Assembly (NCBI RefSeq): GCF_902362185.1
Contig: NC_044506.1
Coordinates: forward strand, 22,114,451-22,178,450
Length of the DNA: 64,000 bases
Direction: 5' to 3'
Origin: Chanos chanos
Lineage: Eukaryota > Chordata > Actinopteri > Gonorynchiformes > Chanidae
Within the stretch, counting starts at the first letter, position 1. The number at the start of each line of letters is the position of its first letter. The notes under the pieces were generated by a model, which saw only the letters and a list, made by a program, of their open reading frames with translations, did not search any database and was not told where the DNA came from. Shown here one piece after another: positions 43,461 to 56,639 of the stretch. The position numbers and the translations under genes are program-made.

Positions 43461-44603
43461 ATGAGGGTCATTGTGTTTCTTGCTGTTGTTGTTTTCTCTG
43501 GTAAGTTGCTGTGGAGACACAATGTAAACTAGTTGATTTGTGATTCATAAATACCTGACATACTGTGTTGGTCTCTACTATTTTACAGTGAATGCGCTGT
43601 TATCAATACACTCGATCGATCATACCTACAGACAAATAACAATCAGAATATGAAACACATCTAAATTCACATTTTCTTTATAGGATGTCTTGTCACTTGG
43701 TAGGATAACAAATGAAAAGTCAAATTTATGTAGCCCAAATTTTCTTAACAGGTTGCCACGCCAATGTCATGTGGCCAGACCAACTCCAGGTCCAGACGGA
43801 CTTGGTGAAAGATGCATTCTGGGACTACGTTGCTAAGGCAACACTCACTGCTGAAGACACGTTGCAGAAGATCAGGATGTCTGAACTGGGACAGGAAATC
43901 AAGTAAGTCACAATATGTCCGTATAGGATTGTTGAATTTATTCATACTGAGAAACTTCCTGTGGTGCCAAACTCCCCTGCTACACACATTCACACCGATC
44001 TTTACAAATGTTCATTTGTGTAGTGCCAGGATTTCTGAGGGCGCCGACACCATCAGCCAATACACAGTGGCCGTGCGTGGTCAGGTGACTCCTCTGACTC
44101 AGGAGCTCCTGGACAAAGTCTCCCAGGAGGCTGAGCAGTTGAAGGTTCGTCTGGAGCAGGACCTGAGCTCTCTGAGGTCCCAGCTGGAGCCCTACGCTGA
44201 GGAGCTGAGGATGGAGGTCCAGAAACAGGTGGAGCAGCTGAAACAGAATGTGGCTCCCTACTCAGAGGCCCTGGACACCCACACCCTGAGAGCCACACTG
44301 CTTCAGAAGAGTGAGGAGCTGAGGGGGAGTCTGGAGAAGAGTGTGAAGCAGCTGGAGTCTCAGCTGGGCCCCCATACTGAGGAGCTGAAGGAGAAAATGG
44401 ATCAGCACCTCCAGGACTTCCAGAGGAACATGGCACCACTTGCACAGAGCATCCAGGCCCAGTTAGTCCAGAGAGGTCAGGAGGTTGAGAGGAGTCTGGT
44501 CCCACTTGCAGAAGAGCTGAAGACAAAGCTAGACCCCTATGCCAAGGACCTGAAAGTCCAACTGACTTCACTCTGGGAGTCTTTCACCAAGACACAGCAG
44601 TGA
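43461..44603 (+). CDS. apoa4: Apolipoprotein A-IV, gene D
   Basis: Exons 43461-43500, 43752-43902 and 44024-44603 give 256 residues. The signal peptide is MRVIVFLAVVVFSGCHA. The rest of the protein is identical to gene C by inspection, and the 3' flank matches C for more than 1 kb with only a few differences. AATAAA is at 44812-44817. Distance from the gene C start is 6,959 bp, of which 3,357 is the LINE insertion. Confidence 0.95.
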
Positions 44604-46859
44604 TGGGACAAATCCAGCCTCTTCTTTCTTCAACACTTTGGATGATATCTGTTATTTTCACAATGACAGATTATTAAAGGCTGTCCTATTGACTGTTTAC
44701 ATATTCATCCAGTCTCAAGAAGTCATAAAGTTTCATATTTATTTATTTTATCACGTGTCTGTTCCATGTAGTGCCTAAATTGTGTGGCCAAAATTTAAAA
44801 ATGTGACTTTGAATAAACTGAATGTTGGAACCCCAAAGTTGTTCTTTTTTGCAAATCCATAAACAATTAACCAATTTTAATGCAATGACAGACTGAAACA
44901 TAAACTGTACCCTTTGCGAAAAACAAAAGCACAGAATCTTTGCTCAAATCATTGTGTTGCTAAGTGTTCCATAGCACATCTACAATCCAGGTTTTCATCT
45001 TTTTCATGCCTGATCTTTTTGAATGTTTGATCAGAGTGACATCATGTTTCTCTTCCATCAGAACACATCATGTCGCTTTCTTGTCTCTGTCACAGTTTTA
45101 CACACTGTCAGTTTATTGTCTTTACCCATGAATCCAGCATTAGACAGAGGATAGAGCAGGTTTTGTATGACTCTAAGGTGATCAGCTCTGGGTGACATCA
45201 CTTGACACTGAGACGTTTCACTTCTGATAATTCACACAGTTTAAAGATCAGCAAGAGCAAATGCAAACTATATCTTTTTCCACACACATTTAGTAGAAAA
45301 CATAGAGTTTCATGGCTATTCCTATTTGTAGTCACCCATGTGGATGGACAAATTGTAAGAATAGGCTTAGAAAACTCTTGTTCTCCTAGGGCTGAAGAAT
45401 ATTAGACCGCAACAAAATTACATTAAGACTATTTACAAAATTAAAATAATGACACAATTCAAAGTAAAATAAATAGATCAGTCCTTTGATTTACCTTGAG
45501 GAAATTCATGAGGATTCGCAAATCTTTTTTAAAACAGTGATATTTTTGGCTATGTAAACTTGTACAACACTAGTGAGCTGTGGCTAAAACATTCTGCACA
45601 GTGAAAATGAATCAAATGAAGAACCATCAGCTTCCATCAGTTTATCCTTTTCACTCCACTCAGTCTGTTCTCCTCTTGTCCTCTGTCTCCTTCACTACAA
45701 CCTTTACTTTTTAAAAGAACATGCAGTTGGTGGACTGGTCACCATAAACCATCACACCAATAATTTGGCTTCCCACTCCTCATTCATGTTACTGGGTTAA
45801 TTGTAATCAGACAATTACAATTTTTGAACTAAAATGTATGACGAATCCTGATACATATACATCAGTCACTCAAAAAAACCCCTTGGGTCAGATAATAATA
45901 CAGTGTTTTGTATGAAATTAAAAATGTTGAACTGTCTGTTCATGATTATGAGTAAGTCAGACGAGATGTTGAACATTGGTTTGCAACTCGATCAAATGAT
46001 GGAGAAAGGGACCCGTGATGTTGTTTTGTGGTGAAATGGCACCAACTTAACATTCACAGTAATAATCCAGTGACAATGTGACTGAATAAGATCCTCTGTG
46101 TCCAAAGTCTCTAAGTACATACAAGGGAATCACAACTCAGGCCCTGAAACCCATATGTCTTCTTTGATTTTATGAGTTTGTTTCCATTAAGCACTTCATT
46201 TCTCTTACTGGCTGAGGAAGGCACACACCAGTTTGGCAGGTAGAAATCAGTCTCCGACTGATTGGGGAGGCAGAAAATCAGCAGGACTTTGACCCTTGAA
46301 GACCAGACTCGACCACCCAACATTCACAGGGATTCATTATGACGCTGCTGGTGTATGTTCATCTTTATGACATCAGCGTTCAATGTACAGAATGCTTCCT
46401 GGCATAAAACTTTGGCCCCAAACATAGAAAACTTACTATGGTATTGTAAGTGTGTACAAAGGTTTACCAGAAATAGGTTAAAAATGAGACATGCTTCAGA
46501 TGTGATTCAACATCCACATAAACATTATCTGTGATTGAAAATAATACTTTTCATATATTTTCCCGGCCAATGGGATAGTGGAAGTCATCCACATTGTGAT
46601 CTCTTTCTCTGCGTCACTCTTTTTTTGAGAATGTTTATGAAAATGATCCATAAGATAAATGCTAAAACATCACATAGTGAAGAAGACACAGTGGAATGTG
46701 AACATGTGATTGAAAGTCTCAGTAGATAAAGACATGTGTAAGGGAGAACAGTGAACGAACCCACCTGTGTGCACTGGGGGCCAGTTACAGTTCAGTTAAA
46801 GGTGTGATGTGGAATGAGTGACAGTCTTCAGGTAGTAAAGACAACAGGGAGTTCATTTC
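44604..46859 (+). other. 3' UTR of gene D and intergenic DNA before gene E
   Basis: The uninterrupted form of the tandem unit. It contains the intact pre-insertion target site at 45692-45704 (TCACTACAACCTT). No gene recognised. Confidence 0.75.
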
Positions 46860-46901
46860 TGGACTTTGTCTCCTGCATCAGCTCTCTGCTCTGTATAAAT
46901 A
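46860..46901 (+). promoter_or_regulatory. apoa4: apoA-IV gene E promoter: HNF4-type site and TATA box
   Basis: TGGACTTTG at 46860-46868 and TATAAATA at 46894-46901, spaced 25 nt. Confidence 0.78.
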
Positions 46902-47062
46902 CCTCAATCCTCATACCAGACCAACATACACACAATTCAGACAGAGACAAGCTTCGCTGGTAAGAGTCTGGCTGGTATTTCTGAATTAAGGTATATTGGT
47001 GAAATCCTGGAATATATTAACCAAACTTCTCATTTTCCCCCACTACAGTGTGAGATACAGAC

Positions 47063-48203
47063 ATGAGGGTCGTTGTGTTTCTTGCTGTTGTTGTTTTCTC
47101 TGGTAAGTTGCTGTGGAGACAGTGTAAACTAGTTAATTTGTGATTCATAAATACCTGACATACTGTGTTGGTCTCTACTATTTTACAGTGAAAACAGTGT
47201 TATCAATACACTCGATCGATCATACCTACAGACAAATAACAATCAGAATATGAAACACATCTAAATTCACATTTTCTTTTTAGAATGTCTTGTCACTTGG
47301 TAGGATAACAAATGAAAAGTCAAATTCATGTAGCCCAAATTTTCTTAACAGGTTGCCATGCCAATGTCATGTGGCCAGACCAACTCCAGGTCCAGACAGA
47401 CTTGGTGAAAGATGCATTCTGGGACTACGTTGCTAAGGCAACACTCACCGCTGAAGACACATTGCAGAAGATCAGGATGTCTGAATTGGGACAGGAAATC
47501 AAGTAAGTCACAATATGTCCGTATAGGATTGTTGAATTTATTCATACTGAGAAACTTCCTGTGGTGCCAAACTCCCCTGCTACACACATTCACATCGATC
47601 TTTACAAATGTTTATTTGTGTAGTGCCAGGATTTCTGAGGGCGCCGACACCATTAACCAATACACAGTGGCCGTGCGTGGTCAGGTGACTCCTCTGACTC
47701 AGGAGCTCCTGGACAAAGTCTCCCAGGAGGCTGAGCAGTTGAAGGTTCGTCTGGAGCAGGACCTGAGCTCTCTGAGGTCCCAGCTGGAGCCCTACGCTGA
47801 GGAGCTGAGGATGGAGGTCCAGAAACAGGTGGAGCAGCTGAAACAGAATGTGGCTCCCTACTCAGAGGCCCTGGACGCCCACACCCTGAGAGCCACACTG
47901 CTTCAGAAGAGTGAGGAGCTGAGGGGGAGTCTGGAGAAGAGTGTGAAGCAGCTGGAGTCTCAGCTGGGCCCCCATACTCTGGAGCTGAAGGAGAAAATGG
48001 ATCAGCACCTCCAGGACTTCCAGAGGAACATGGCACCACTTGCACAGAGCATCCAGGCCCAGTTAGTCCAGAGAGGTCAGGAGGTTGAGAGGAGTCTGGT
48101 CCCACTTGCAGAAGAGCTGAAGACAAAGCTAGACCCCTATGCCAAGGACCTGAAAACCCAACTGACTTCACTCTGGGAGTCTTTCACCAAGACACAGCAG
48201 TGA
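47063..48203 (+). CDS. apoa4: Apolipoprotein A-IV, gene E
   Basis: Exons 47063-47102, 47352-47502 and 47624-48203 give 256 residues, with the same organisation as C and D. The sequence departs from the tandem unit within a few bases after the stop codon, so this gene marks the end of the array. It has its own 3' flank with AATAAA at 48210-48215 and 48687-48692. One helix differs: GPHTLELKEK here, where all other copies have GPHTEELKEK, a two-base change replacing a charged residue with leucine. Intron 1 is slightly shorter than in C and D. Confidence 0.95.
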
Positions 48204-48205
48204 TC

Positions 48206-50600
48206 AGACAATAAAAACAGTATTCCAGGCCTTTTTCACATAACACTAATGAATGAACTCTGAATTGCTCTGTCAGGCACAGGTGTGTTACTTGCATTTC
48301 TCAGGGGCAGCAGTCTCTGTTGGCATTGTCATGATTGATTTTAATTGAAAAACATCCTTTGAGGCCCACACATTCCAGATGTGTTTTTTTGTGCAACGCC
48401 TTGGTCCATGCTTGATCTAGTTTACATCTTCTCTGTCTCCTCGTGGAAGAGTCACAGTTTTGAGTCAAAGTCTTACTGCCTTCTGATATTTATTGATCAA
48501 ATTATAGATCACTGATGTTAATATGCAATGAAGTCCAAAACTGTGAGCGTCAAGAAACACATTTCTTTTAGTGTACCTTACAACGAGAGAGAACATTTCA
48601 GGTTTAACAGAGATCAGATTTCTTTTATACAGTACTCTCACCTCTGTGTGTCTGCCTGTATGTATTTATTTAAGTGGTTTATGACAAATAAAAACTTTGA
48701 CCAGAATTTTCTTGAATTCTTTTTTTTTTTTTCTCATCATTTTCCAAAAGTTGCACGACACCTGCAAAATGGTTTGTTGTGAAGGCATGACATAAACTTT
48801 TACGTAGACATATCTGATTATAAGCAATATCTACAAAGGATTTACTGACATAAAAACCATCAAATTATCACGAGAGTATTTTTTCAGTTCATTTAATAAA
48901 GATTTTTGTCACTCATACCACTGAGTTGTTCAGCAGAACATAATGGACCTCTGTTTAAAATGTTAGCACAAGCTGTGGCACTCAGCACATATGTCACTGT
49001 AGGTTTGAGAAAAACAAGCTTCAGAGACCTGAATTCCCTGGAGCAAAGAGAATTGATGTATCTACTACAATATGATCAGAAGTGGTCACTAGGGAATGGC
49101 CTATTGTGGAGTTGCATTTATGGATCGGCAGAAGGGCATTTAATCGGAATGATGACGACTATTTAGAATACACAAGAGATTTGGTTTAACACAAAGAGAA
49201 CAGGCACACTACAATCATATAGTTAAATTAAAAACTTAAATTAAGTTGAATTAATTAAGGTAAATTAAAAAAGCCAGTTTCATAGTAGAGGCAAGGTGTA
49301 TTTCCTAGTTTAAACCAACCGCCGCCATATAGGGCTCTTGCCAGTCGTCACAGATTACGATCTGACATTTTGGCTTGGGGCCTTACCTTGGTTGGGCTCC
49401 AAATGTCAACAGGCACATTCCTCTGGAGAAACCCTGAGGCTGACTGGCCTTTCTGAGGGGTCAATGAACAGTCTAAGATTGAATCCAAAAACTGAACCTT
49501 GAGGTACCTCAGCCGCTTGCCTTCCCACTATGCTGCTGAGGGCACAATCCTATAGTCATACTTTATACAGCCATATTTTACGCTCGTCCTCTCGACCAAT
49601 GAGGCCTCATTAACTACACGTGAGAAAAACAGGGACAAAGTTGCATTTTCAAAATAAGTGTACCAACATCTCGGGACACGTTAGAAAAAACAGATACAAC
49701 AGTACAGTAGCTGCAGTGCCAACTATTGGACATGGATTTCGCATGGTACCAGAGACAAGGATTAATTTTTTTGCTCCCCGTAGGCGATAACACACCAAGC
49801 AAAGCTGCATTCAGCTCTCTATCAGTTATGAGACTGGGTTATTACGCTCATGTCAATACATCCTTCCCTATCAGTGTTCTTTAAAAGTCATATAAAGTGT
49901 TGGGAGGAGGTGCTCAGCTGATATCAGAACTGTTGACGAGCACAATCAGTCAGCGTCGAGATGATTTTCATTCTGATATGATGTCACTCTAACTTTGACC
50001 CGTTTTATTTTCCTCACTTGACCTCTGAGCCAGTTCCTCATTACATGGAATCATTAAGGGTTCAGAGAGCAGAACGTGCGTTTGGATCCGAGCATCCAAT
50101 TGTGTTTAAGAACAAATTTATGTATGGACTAAGTCTTTGATCTTGATCTATGATGATAATTACAGTGAGAGTCATTTCCTAATTCAGAATTACTTACTGT
50201 TCTTCACCGTCCAGTACATTTCAAAAATAAAACTGTACTTAAGCAGCATCTGCATTACATACTTCAAGAGACACTTCCCTTCACTTGCACCTAAAGAAGA
50301 GCAATGTGTCGATAAATGATCTCATAATGCATCTTTACCGAATGCAACTACCCTGAGAAACATTTGCAGCTAATTAGAAAAAAAAAAGTATCAAAATTTC
50401 TGGACAATCAATGCATCATTATTGCACCACTATTGCAACTCATTTGAAACCCAGTGTCCTTTTGACTCTTGTGTCGTATGACGTGGAATGGATTAATCTG
50501 GTAATAAAAATGAACAGCGAAGCATTCAGTGCTGAGAACTTTGGTCAGAGGGCGCCGCTTCACCTCAGTGTGAACACCAGGACCATCTGACCGTGATCCA
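48206..50600. other. Intergenic DNA between apoA-IV gene E and apoE
   Basis: Apart from the gene E poly-A signals near its left end, no gene, RNA or repeat family is recognised. Short open frames show no domain. Confidence 0.55.
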
Positions 50601-50603
50601 TCG

Positions 50604-50669
50604 TATATAAATATCAGCAGGTACCATCTCCTCATTACAGAAGACGGTGAATGAGAGAAGAATTCTCTG
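50604..50669 (+). promoter_or_regulatory. apoe: apoE TATA box and untranslated first exon
   Basis: TATATAAATA at 50604-50613. Transcription would start about 30 bp later, and the first exon ends at a CTCTG|GTGAG donor (50669/50670). The second exon begins at 50816, 25 bp before the start codon. Confidence 0.65.
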
Positions 50670-50840
50670 GTGAGTTGTCTGGTGAAACTGGTTCACCGTG
50701 TTCGGAAGGAAAACTGTTGTTCTATGTTATGTATTTGACTTGCTTTAAATTTTTGACAATATTTGCAAGAAAATTCTCTACGAGCTTCATAGATTTTTTT
50801 TTTCTTATATTTCAGACAAGTGCACTGTCCAAGGGTCACC

Positions 50841-53567
50841 ATGAAGATCGTTGCTGTAATCCTTGCTCTGTCAATCATTTCTGGTGAGATATTTATGCCA
50901 ACTCTATTAGCTCGTTTTAGCAACTCTTAAAAATCATTGTTAAATCTCAGCTGACTTCTGTAACTCTCTGTAAAACTTTCACCTTAGTTTGGTAACTCCT
51001 AACCATAACTGTTACAGCATTAAAAATCAAGACCTCGCAAACTGACCTGAATTTAATGAGGAAGTTCCTCGCTTGTTTGACATATGAACTCATTTTAACA
51101 ACTTCTTCCCTATATTTAAGCTGTTAATTTTTAAGATATATTTTAAGCCAAACAATGTGACTTTTTTTCTGATTTGAAATCTGGCATGTGTATCAAGACA
51201 TCTCACGTTAGATGATTGTGTTAGAGATCCAAAGTAAAAGATTAGAAAAGGATGAGAATAATATCAACAGCATAATATCAACAGCAACAGCATATCAACA
51301 TCTGTATAAATACCTTTTTTAAAAATACCTTGATCTTTAAAAATACCTTGATCTTTATAAATACCTTGATCTATATACACATACAAAACCCAGCCCTCAC
51401 AAGAAAACAGGTTCTCAATACAGCCACCACTGATAACGTGAGATTGAGTCAGTGTGAGTTCGGGAGAGTTTAAGGCCATCGTGAAAAATCTCCGGTGGGG
51501 AAAAAAAAATCCAAGACTTTTGCATTGAAAAACACCAAAGTACTGACAAAAACACAGAAGTAAGAAGGGTTACGATGAGCTGGTATGGAAAAAAAAAGAG
51601 TGAAAGAGTGCCCTTTTCAAAAGTTACAAAAGTTTCTGAACAGAAAATACCGTAGAAAAAGTGATCACTTGGAAATTCTCATGTCATTTCTTTGCCTATT
51701 AAATTGCTTTAGTCTTTACTACAGGTTGTTAATATGTTTCTTCCCTCGGCTCTGTAGGCTGTCATGGCCGGTTCCTTTTCCTACATGAAGAGCATAAATC
51801 CCGCTGGGAGAATGCTGTGGAGAAGTTCTGGCAGCAGATGTCTGACCTCCAGTCCAAGGCTGAGGAGATGAGTGACAATATCAAGGGTACCAAAGTCGGC
51901 AGAGAACTAGAGTGAGCATATCAAACATAATCACTTGGTCAAAGTACAGATTCAGCTATAAACATGTTAACACACACACACACACACATACACACACACA
52001 CACACAGACACACAATCAGATACAAACAAATGCAGGCAAACACAGTGAAGAACACACATATCAGGTCCCAATGCTCACACACACACACACACACATAAAA
52101 GCACACACTACAGTACAGACATCTTTACTCTCAATTTCATTTGTAGGAGTGTGTGAGTAAGTAGGAAAATGCTTCACAGTCCACAGCCATGTGTTATGGT
52201 TGAGTTTAGGTAACACGTACGAATGACGTCACATAAGGCCTTTGGTATCTGAGAGCTGATCCCAGGTCAGTTCGCTGTTGTAACTTTGCTGAATTCCTCT
52301 GTCCCTTTGCTCCAGCACTCTGATCACAGACACCATGGCAGAACTGCGCATGTACAGAGATGACATGCACACAAAACTGGGGCCCTATGCCAAGGAAACA
52401 GCTGAGAAACTCGGAGTAGACATGGAGGAGATGGGGAAAAGGCTCCGCGAGCACATGGAGGAGGCAACAGTTAACCTGGGAAGATACATGGAGGAGCTGC
52501 AGACAATGATGGACCAGAACGCCAAAGACGTCATGAACAGAGTCAACATCTACGTGCGCAAACTGAGGAAACGTCTGACTAAGGACACACAGGAGTTGAA
52601 TGAGTGAGTTCCATAGAGAGAGGGGTATTTCAGTGGACACTGACTCTAGATCAGGAAGGACACTTTGAAGAAAACAACAACAACAAAAACTAAAAAGCAA
52701 AGCCTGTCTCTTTCCTGAGCTGGATTCAGTGTCCACTGTGGAGAACCAGAGTAAACTGTTAAAACTGAAGTGTGAGAGTGGATGGTTGAACAGGGAGTTT
52801 AAAAAGACGCAGGGGACACAGTAAAATAAATTCTGATCTATAACATCTGGAATATTTTTATCTCTCACAAAGTGCAAACTGAAAAAAACCCCCACAAACA
52901 TGTAAAGCACTAAAAGGCACAAAGTGCCTTTATTTGACAAGCCTTAGCATCTCAAATGCAGTTTTCTGTGCTATTTATTGATGAATGTGCATTAAGGTGA
53001 GGGCACAGAGTTTTTCATTAGACTTGAGGAATTTCTGACAAGACCGAGAGTCCATCAGTCAGCACAGACATGAATTGATATATATAGGATATATATTTCC
53101 CCTGTATTTACACTCCCCTACACAAAACCAAATCAAAACAAAACACAACAAAACAAAAAAGCAACAACGGAAGATGACATTTTTTGTGATTCAAGTGAAA
53201 CTCTCCCAGTTGACAGTATGTTGTCAAATATTCTAAGAGGGTTCTGACATACTCAAAACTCTCTCTCTCTCTGTCTCTCAGGAGAATGACGTCCTTCTTT
53301 GAGGAGGTTCAGTCACGGATAACTGAGAACATGGAGTCGATGAAGGACAGGGTTGAGCCTTACCTCGCCGTGATCCGTGAACGCGCTGAGGAGAAAATGA
53401 AAAGCCTGGGTAACCTGCTGAAGACCCAGATGGAGGAGCTGCAGGAGATGTTGAAGCCTCATCTGGAGGAACTCAAGGAGAGGGCAGAGAAAACCACAGA
53501 GGATATGCGTAACTGGTTCCAACCTTACATTACCAAAGTCCAGGAGGCTTTTCAAACTAGTGCCTGA
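50841..53567 (+). CDS. apoe: Apolipoprotein E
   Basis: Exons 50841-50883, 51758-51911, 52316-52603 and 53282-53567 give 256 residues. Role: a secreted lipoprotein component that directs particles to LDL-receptor family members and heparan sulphate. Residues 1 to about 18 form a signal peptide (MKIVAVILALSIISGCHG). RWENAVEKFWQ, REL-D-TLITDTMAEL and YMEELQTMMDQNAKDVMNRV are close to fish apoE. The basic helix VRKLRKRLTKD (146-156) corresponds to the receptor/heparin-binding site of human APOE (LRKLRKRLLRD). The remainder consists of amphipathic helices split by prolines. It has an extra intron inside the helical region compared with the three-piece coding pattern of the apoA-IV genes here. AATAAA is at 53818-53823. 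It is apoE rather than apoA-I or A-IV because of the basic helix and the N-terminal block. Confidence 0.93.
51969..52095 (+). repeat. CA microsatellites in apoE intron 2
   Basis: Two (CA)n runs (about 51969-52005 and 52078-52095) just after the exon 2 donor. Confidence 0.85.
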
Positions 53568-56559
53568 GCTGAAAGACCAAACTGCCACCTGGGAAACGTC
53601 ATTTGATGATTTTGCAAAACACTCAAAGAACTAAAACCATTCTGGGAAGTATCTGTGATTCTGTCAGCATTAATGTAACAGCACATTATCTTGGAAATGA
53701 AAATGAAAAGTATGAAAAGCTGCTATTACAATATAACTACTTATCAGGTCTTGGGCTGTCTACTGCCACCGAAATGGCTCCAAAGAATTTAAGCTTTTAA
53801 AGTGTATTCAGGGAAATAATAAAACCAATGTAAAATACCTCCACATAGAAAACTTGAACTGGGCTCCACAACAATCTGCTTAGTGGATATCCACAGAAAT
53901 AAATTGATCCAAATTGGATGTGTTAGATGTCTCAATATAATAAAAACTATATTTTTAGAGCTTTACAATTGCATATTACAGTCACCATTGGTTTATCATC
54001 AAATTTCAATAAATATTTCCCTTAAATGCATCTCGCTGGTTGCGTGTCTGTTTTGTGTCCTGGGTTGACTCCATATTTCACAGGAAACGTTTGATTCAAC
54101 GTGGCCTTGTTCAAAACAAAAAAACAAACAAACATACAAAAAAAAATTACAATGTATTTTCTCTTCATTCTCTTTTCACCGAACAGAAACATTCAAAGCC
54201 CAAAACTGTATAACAATGTACAACATTGTAAAGTCCAGACGTTTCAGCATAGCATTCACTTCCATGTTGATAAGTGAGGTTTTTTGAAAGACCAGAGAAG
54301 GTATTTGAGAGATACAGAAGAATAAGGGAGGACCTTCCCAAACAACTGGGTAGGACTCAGGGAGAGAATGAATAACCACTCGAGAAAGGCTTGGGTTTTG
54401 ACAGAGAACGGTGAGAAAGGAAAGTGAGAGCCCTCTCTGTTGAGTCACTTATTACAATCTAGTAAATCAGTGTTTTTCCTCTAAAATAACAGACAGGGCT
54501 CCAGAGTACACATTTCATTGGTTTGACCAATCATTATGGAGTGATCTGAATAACAGACAGTGTTTAAATGACTATTTGATTTAATTAACTATTTGATCAT
54601 TTTCACCGAGGAAATTAAGCTTGCTATACCTGTCAAAATGAGTGTGTGTTAAGTGTATCTATGCGGGGTGTTACACTGCTCAACTATGCCCCCCTCTGGT
54701 GAGAATGAGTTTAGTTTGGTATTACCAGCTTCCAGAAAGGATAATGAAGCATGAAAGATATGGATGTAGAGGCTTCAAATTTACGACCAAGAAATTACCC
54801 CAGTATCAACAAAAAAGAAACCTATGCACTGTGCAAAACAGTCAAGAGCAGCCTTTTAAGATAATGTCTTTTAAATGGAGGAAGACTGAATCAAAACCAA
54901 TAAAGTTTAGTGGGATATGAGATTGTGTTTGCCTGAATTCTTTCCAGAGAGACAGAAAATAAAATTGTTAATATATAAACCACCAGCCCCTGTATTGCTG
55001 AAATATGCAAATACATCAGTCACATCGTTTTTTTTTTCACACTACAGACGGCTTTGTAAAGGTATGCAGTGTAAGGTGTTTGGACAAGAGCAATATTTAC
55101 CGAACTCCATCAACTGCATGACTGTCACTGAGCAGTGAGGTGGAGAACAACCCTGGCTGACAGCCATGCCCAAGGTAGCATGTCCAGTGACCTTCCCCTA
55201 GATTCCCAGTCCAGTATCTCCTCTTACATGTGTTCCTTCCACTGGTGTTGGAATATGCTCTTGGTACAAAATTATTAGGTCAGAATTGAGACAGTCAGCT
55301 CTGCCAGTTCTGAGGACTAAAGGCAGAGAGAGTCAGCCTCTAAGATCTGATTTCCTGTGACACTAGCATGGATATTATGCCATTTCCCCATGAATGGATT
55401 TCCCCCATGAATGGCTCTTCTTGTATCTTCTGTAACTTCTTTGGCCATAAAAGGCCACAGCTAAAGTTTTTTCTAAATGTGGCAGGGTTAATCATAAGCT
55501 GGGTAAGCCTCATTAAGAAGTATGGCTGTCAAGCTCAGTAACTATGGTGATGAATCAAATTTTGAATGATCCAAATTTGGAGATCTTCATGTTCTACACT
55601 ATTATTTTTGCCTCTGATGTTTTGTTGGTAGCACATATTGTGGGTGACATTACAGGTTTAATCTTCTTTAACCGCTGTCTTTGAGTCCATACACCCAATA
55701 ATTTAGCCATAATTTTAACATGGACCTGCACTTAACTGTCTCCTGTTCTTGCACCCCCCCCCCCCCAAAAAAAAACCCCAAAACAAACAAAGAAACATAG
55801 AAACAAACAAAATCCTGTTTGGATTACAGTTGGCTATGGACTTGGTCTGAAGGATATGGCTATTATAACATTAACACAGAACATCATTAAATTACATTAT
55901 GATTCAGAAGTACTGATCTTTAACACACACACACAACTGGCGTTTCCGAAAGCAGCGACACGGTCAAATTTGTGATCTGCACAAGTATGTTATGAGTTGT
56001 TAATTAGCCCCTCTCAAAGATCGTCGGAGCATCGCATGGACCTGCATCCAAGCGTTCGCTTCCGGTGTGTGCCGGATGTTATGCTGGGATACTTGTTTGC
56101 CGAGGATCCCAGACCACTGGGAAACAAATGCTTACTGCATGCTTGATTGAAGTAAGAAGCATATGGCATAAATGAGGTGAAGTCGCGAACAATGACTTCG
56201 TGCACTTCTTCGTAAAATGACTTGGAATGAATCGGATAATTGTCAAGCCAGCTGAAGTGGTGAGTTTTGCTTGCTTGAGGCTTGCTGCTGTGCAGAGGCA
56301 CGGGGGCAAAGTGGGAAATATGGAGCGGGGTTAGCAAGTTAGCGGATCAAAACAGTGCTCTGACTCAAACATTCTTTATCGAAACCGGAAAACTTATTCA
56401 TCACTAATCCCTCGATGACAAGTGCTGATATCATTGTTCAACACATTTGCAATCAAATGTATCCAGGAATCAGATCCCTTCTCACGCACGTTGTTTGCCC
56501 TCGAGAATATCAGCCATTTGGCTGTGCCAGCGAACGTGAGACGCTAAAGTAACACGTTT
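53568..56559. other. apoE 3' UTR and intergenic DNA
   Basis: The apoE message probably ends soon after the AATAAA at 53818. The rest is AT-rich with no recognised gene, until CpG content rises from about 56000. A 107-codon minus-strand frame at 56014-56337 lies in that CpG-richer DNA but has no domain I recognise. Confidence 0.5.
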
Positions 56560-56580
56560 ATGATTTGGCGGAAAAGTTGG
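56560..56580 (+). promoter_or_regulatory. E2F-like site in the probable promoter of the AT-hook gene
   Basis: TTTGGCGGAAAA at 56564-56575 is close to the E2F consensus. It sits in a locally CpG-containing stretch (about 56400-56640) upstream of the gene whose coding part starts at 58249. No TATA box is near. The site's function is inferred from sequence alone. Confidence 0.4.
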
Positions 56581-56639
56581 CGCTTTGTAGCGTTCTTTGT
56601 GCGTCAAAATAACTGTTGTTCACTCTAGCGTCCACATAT

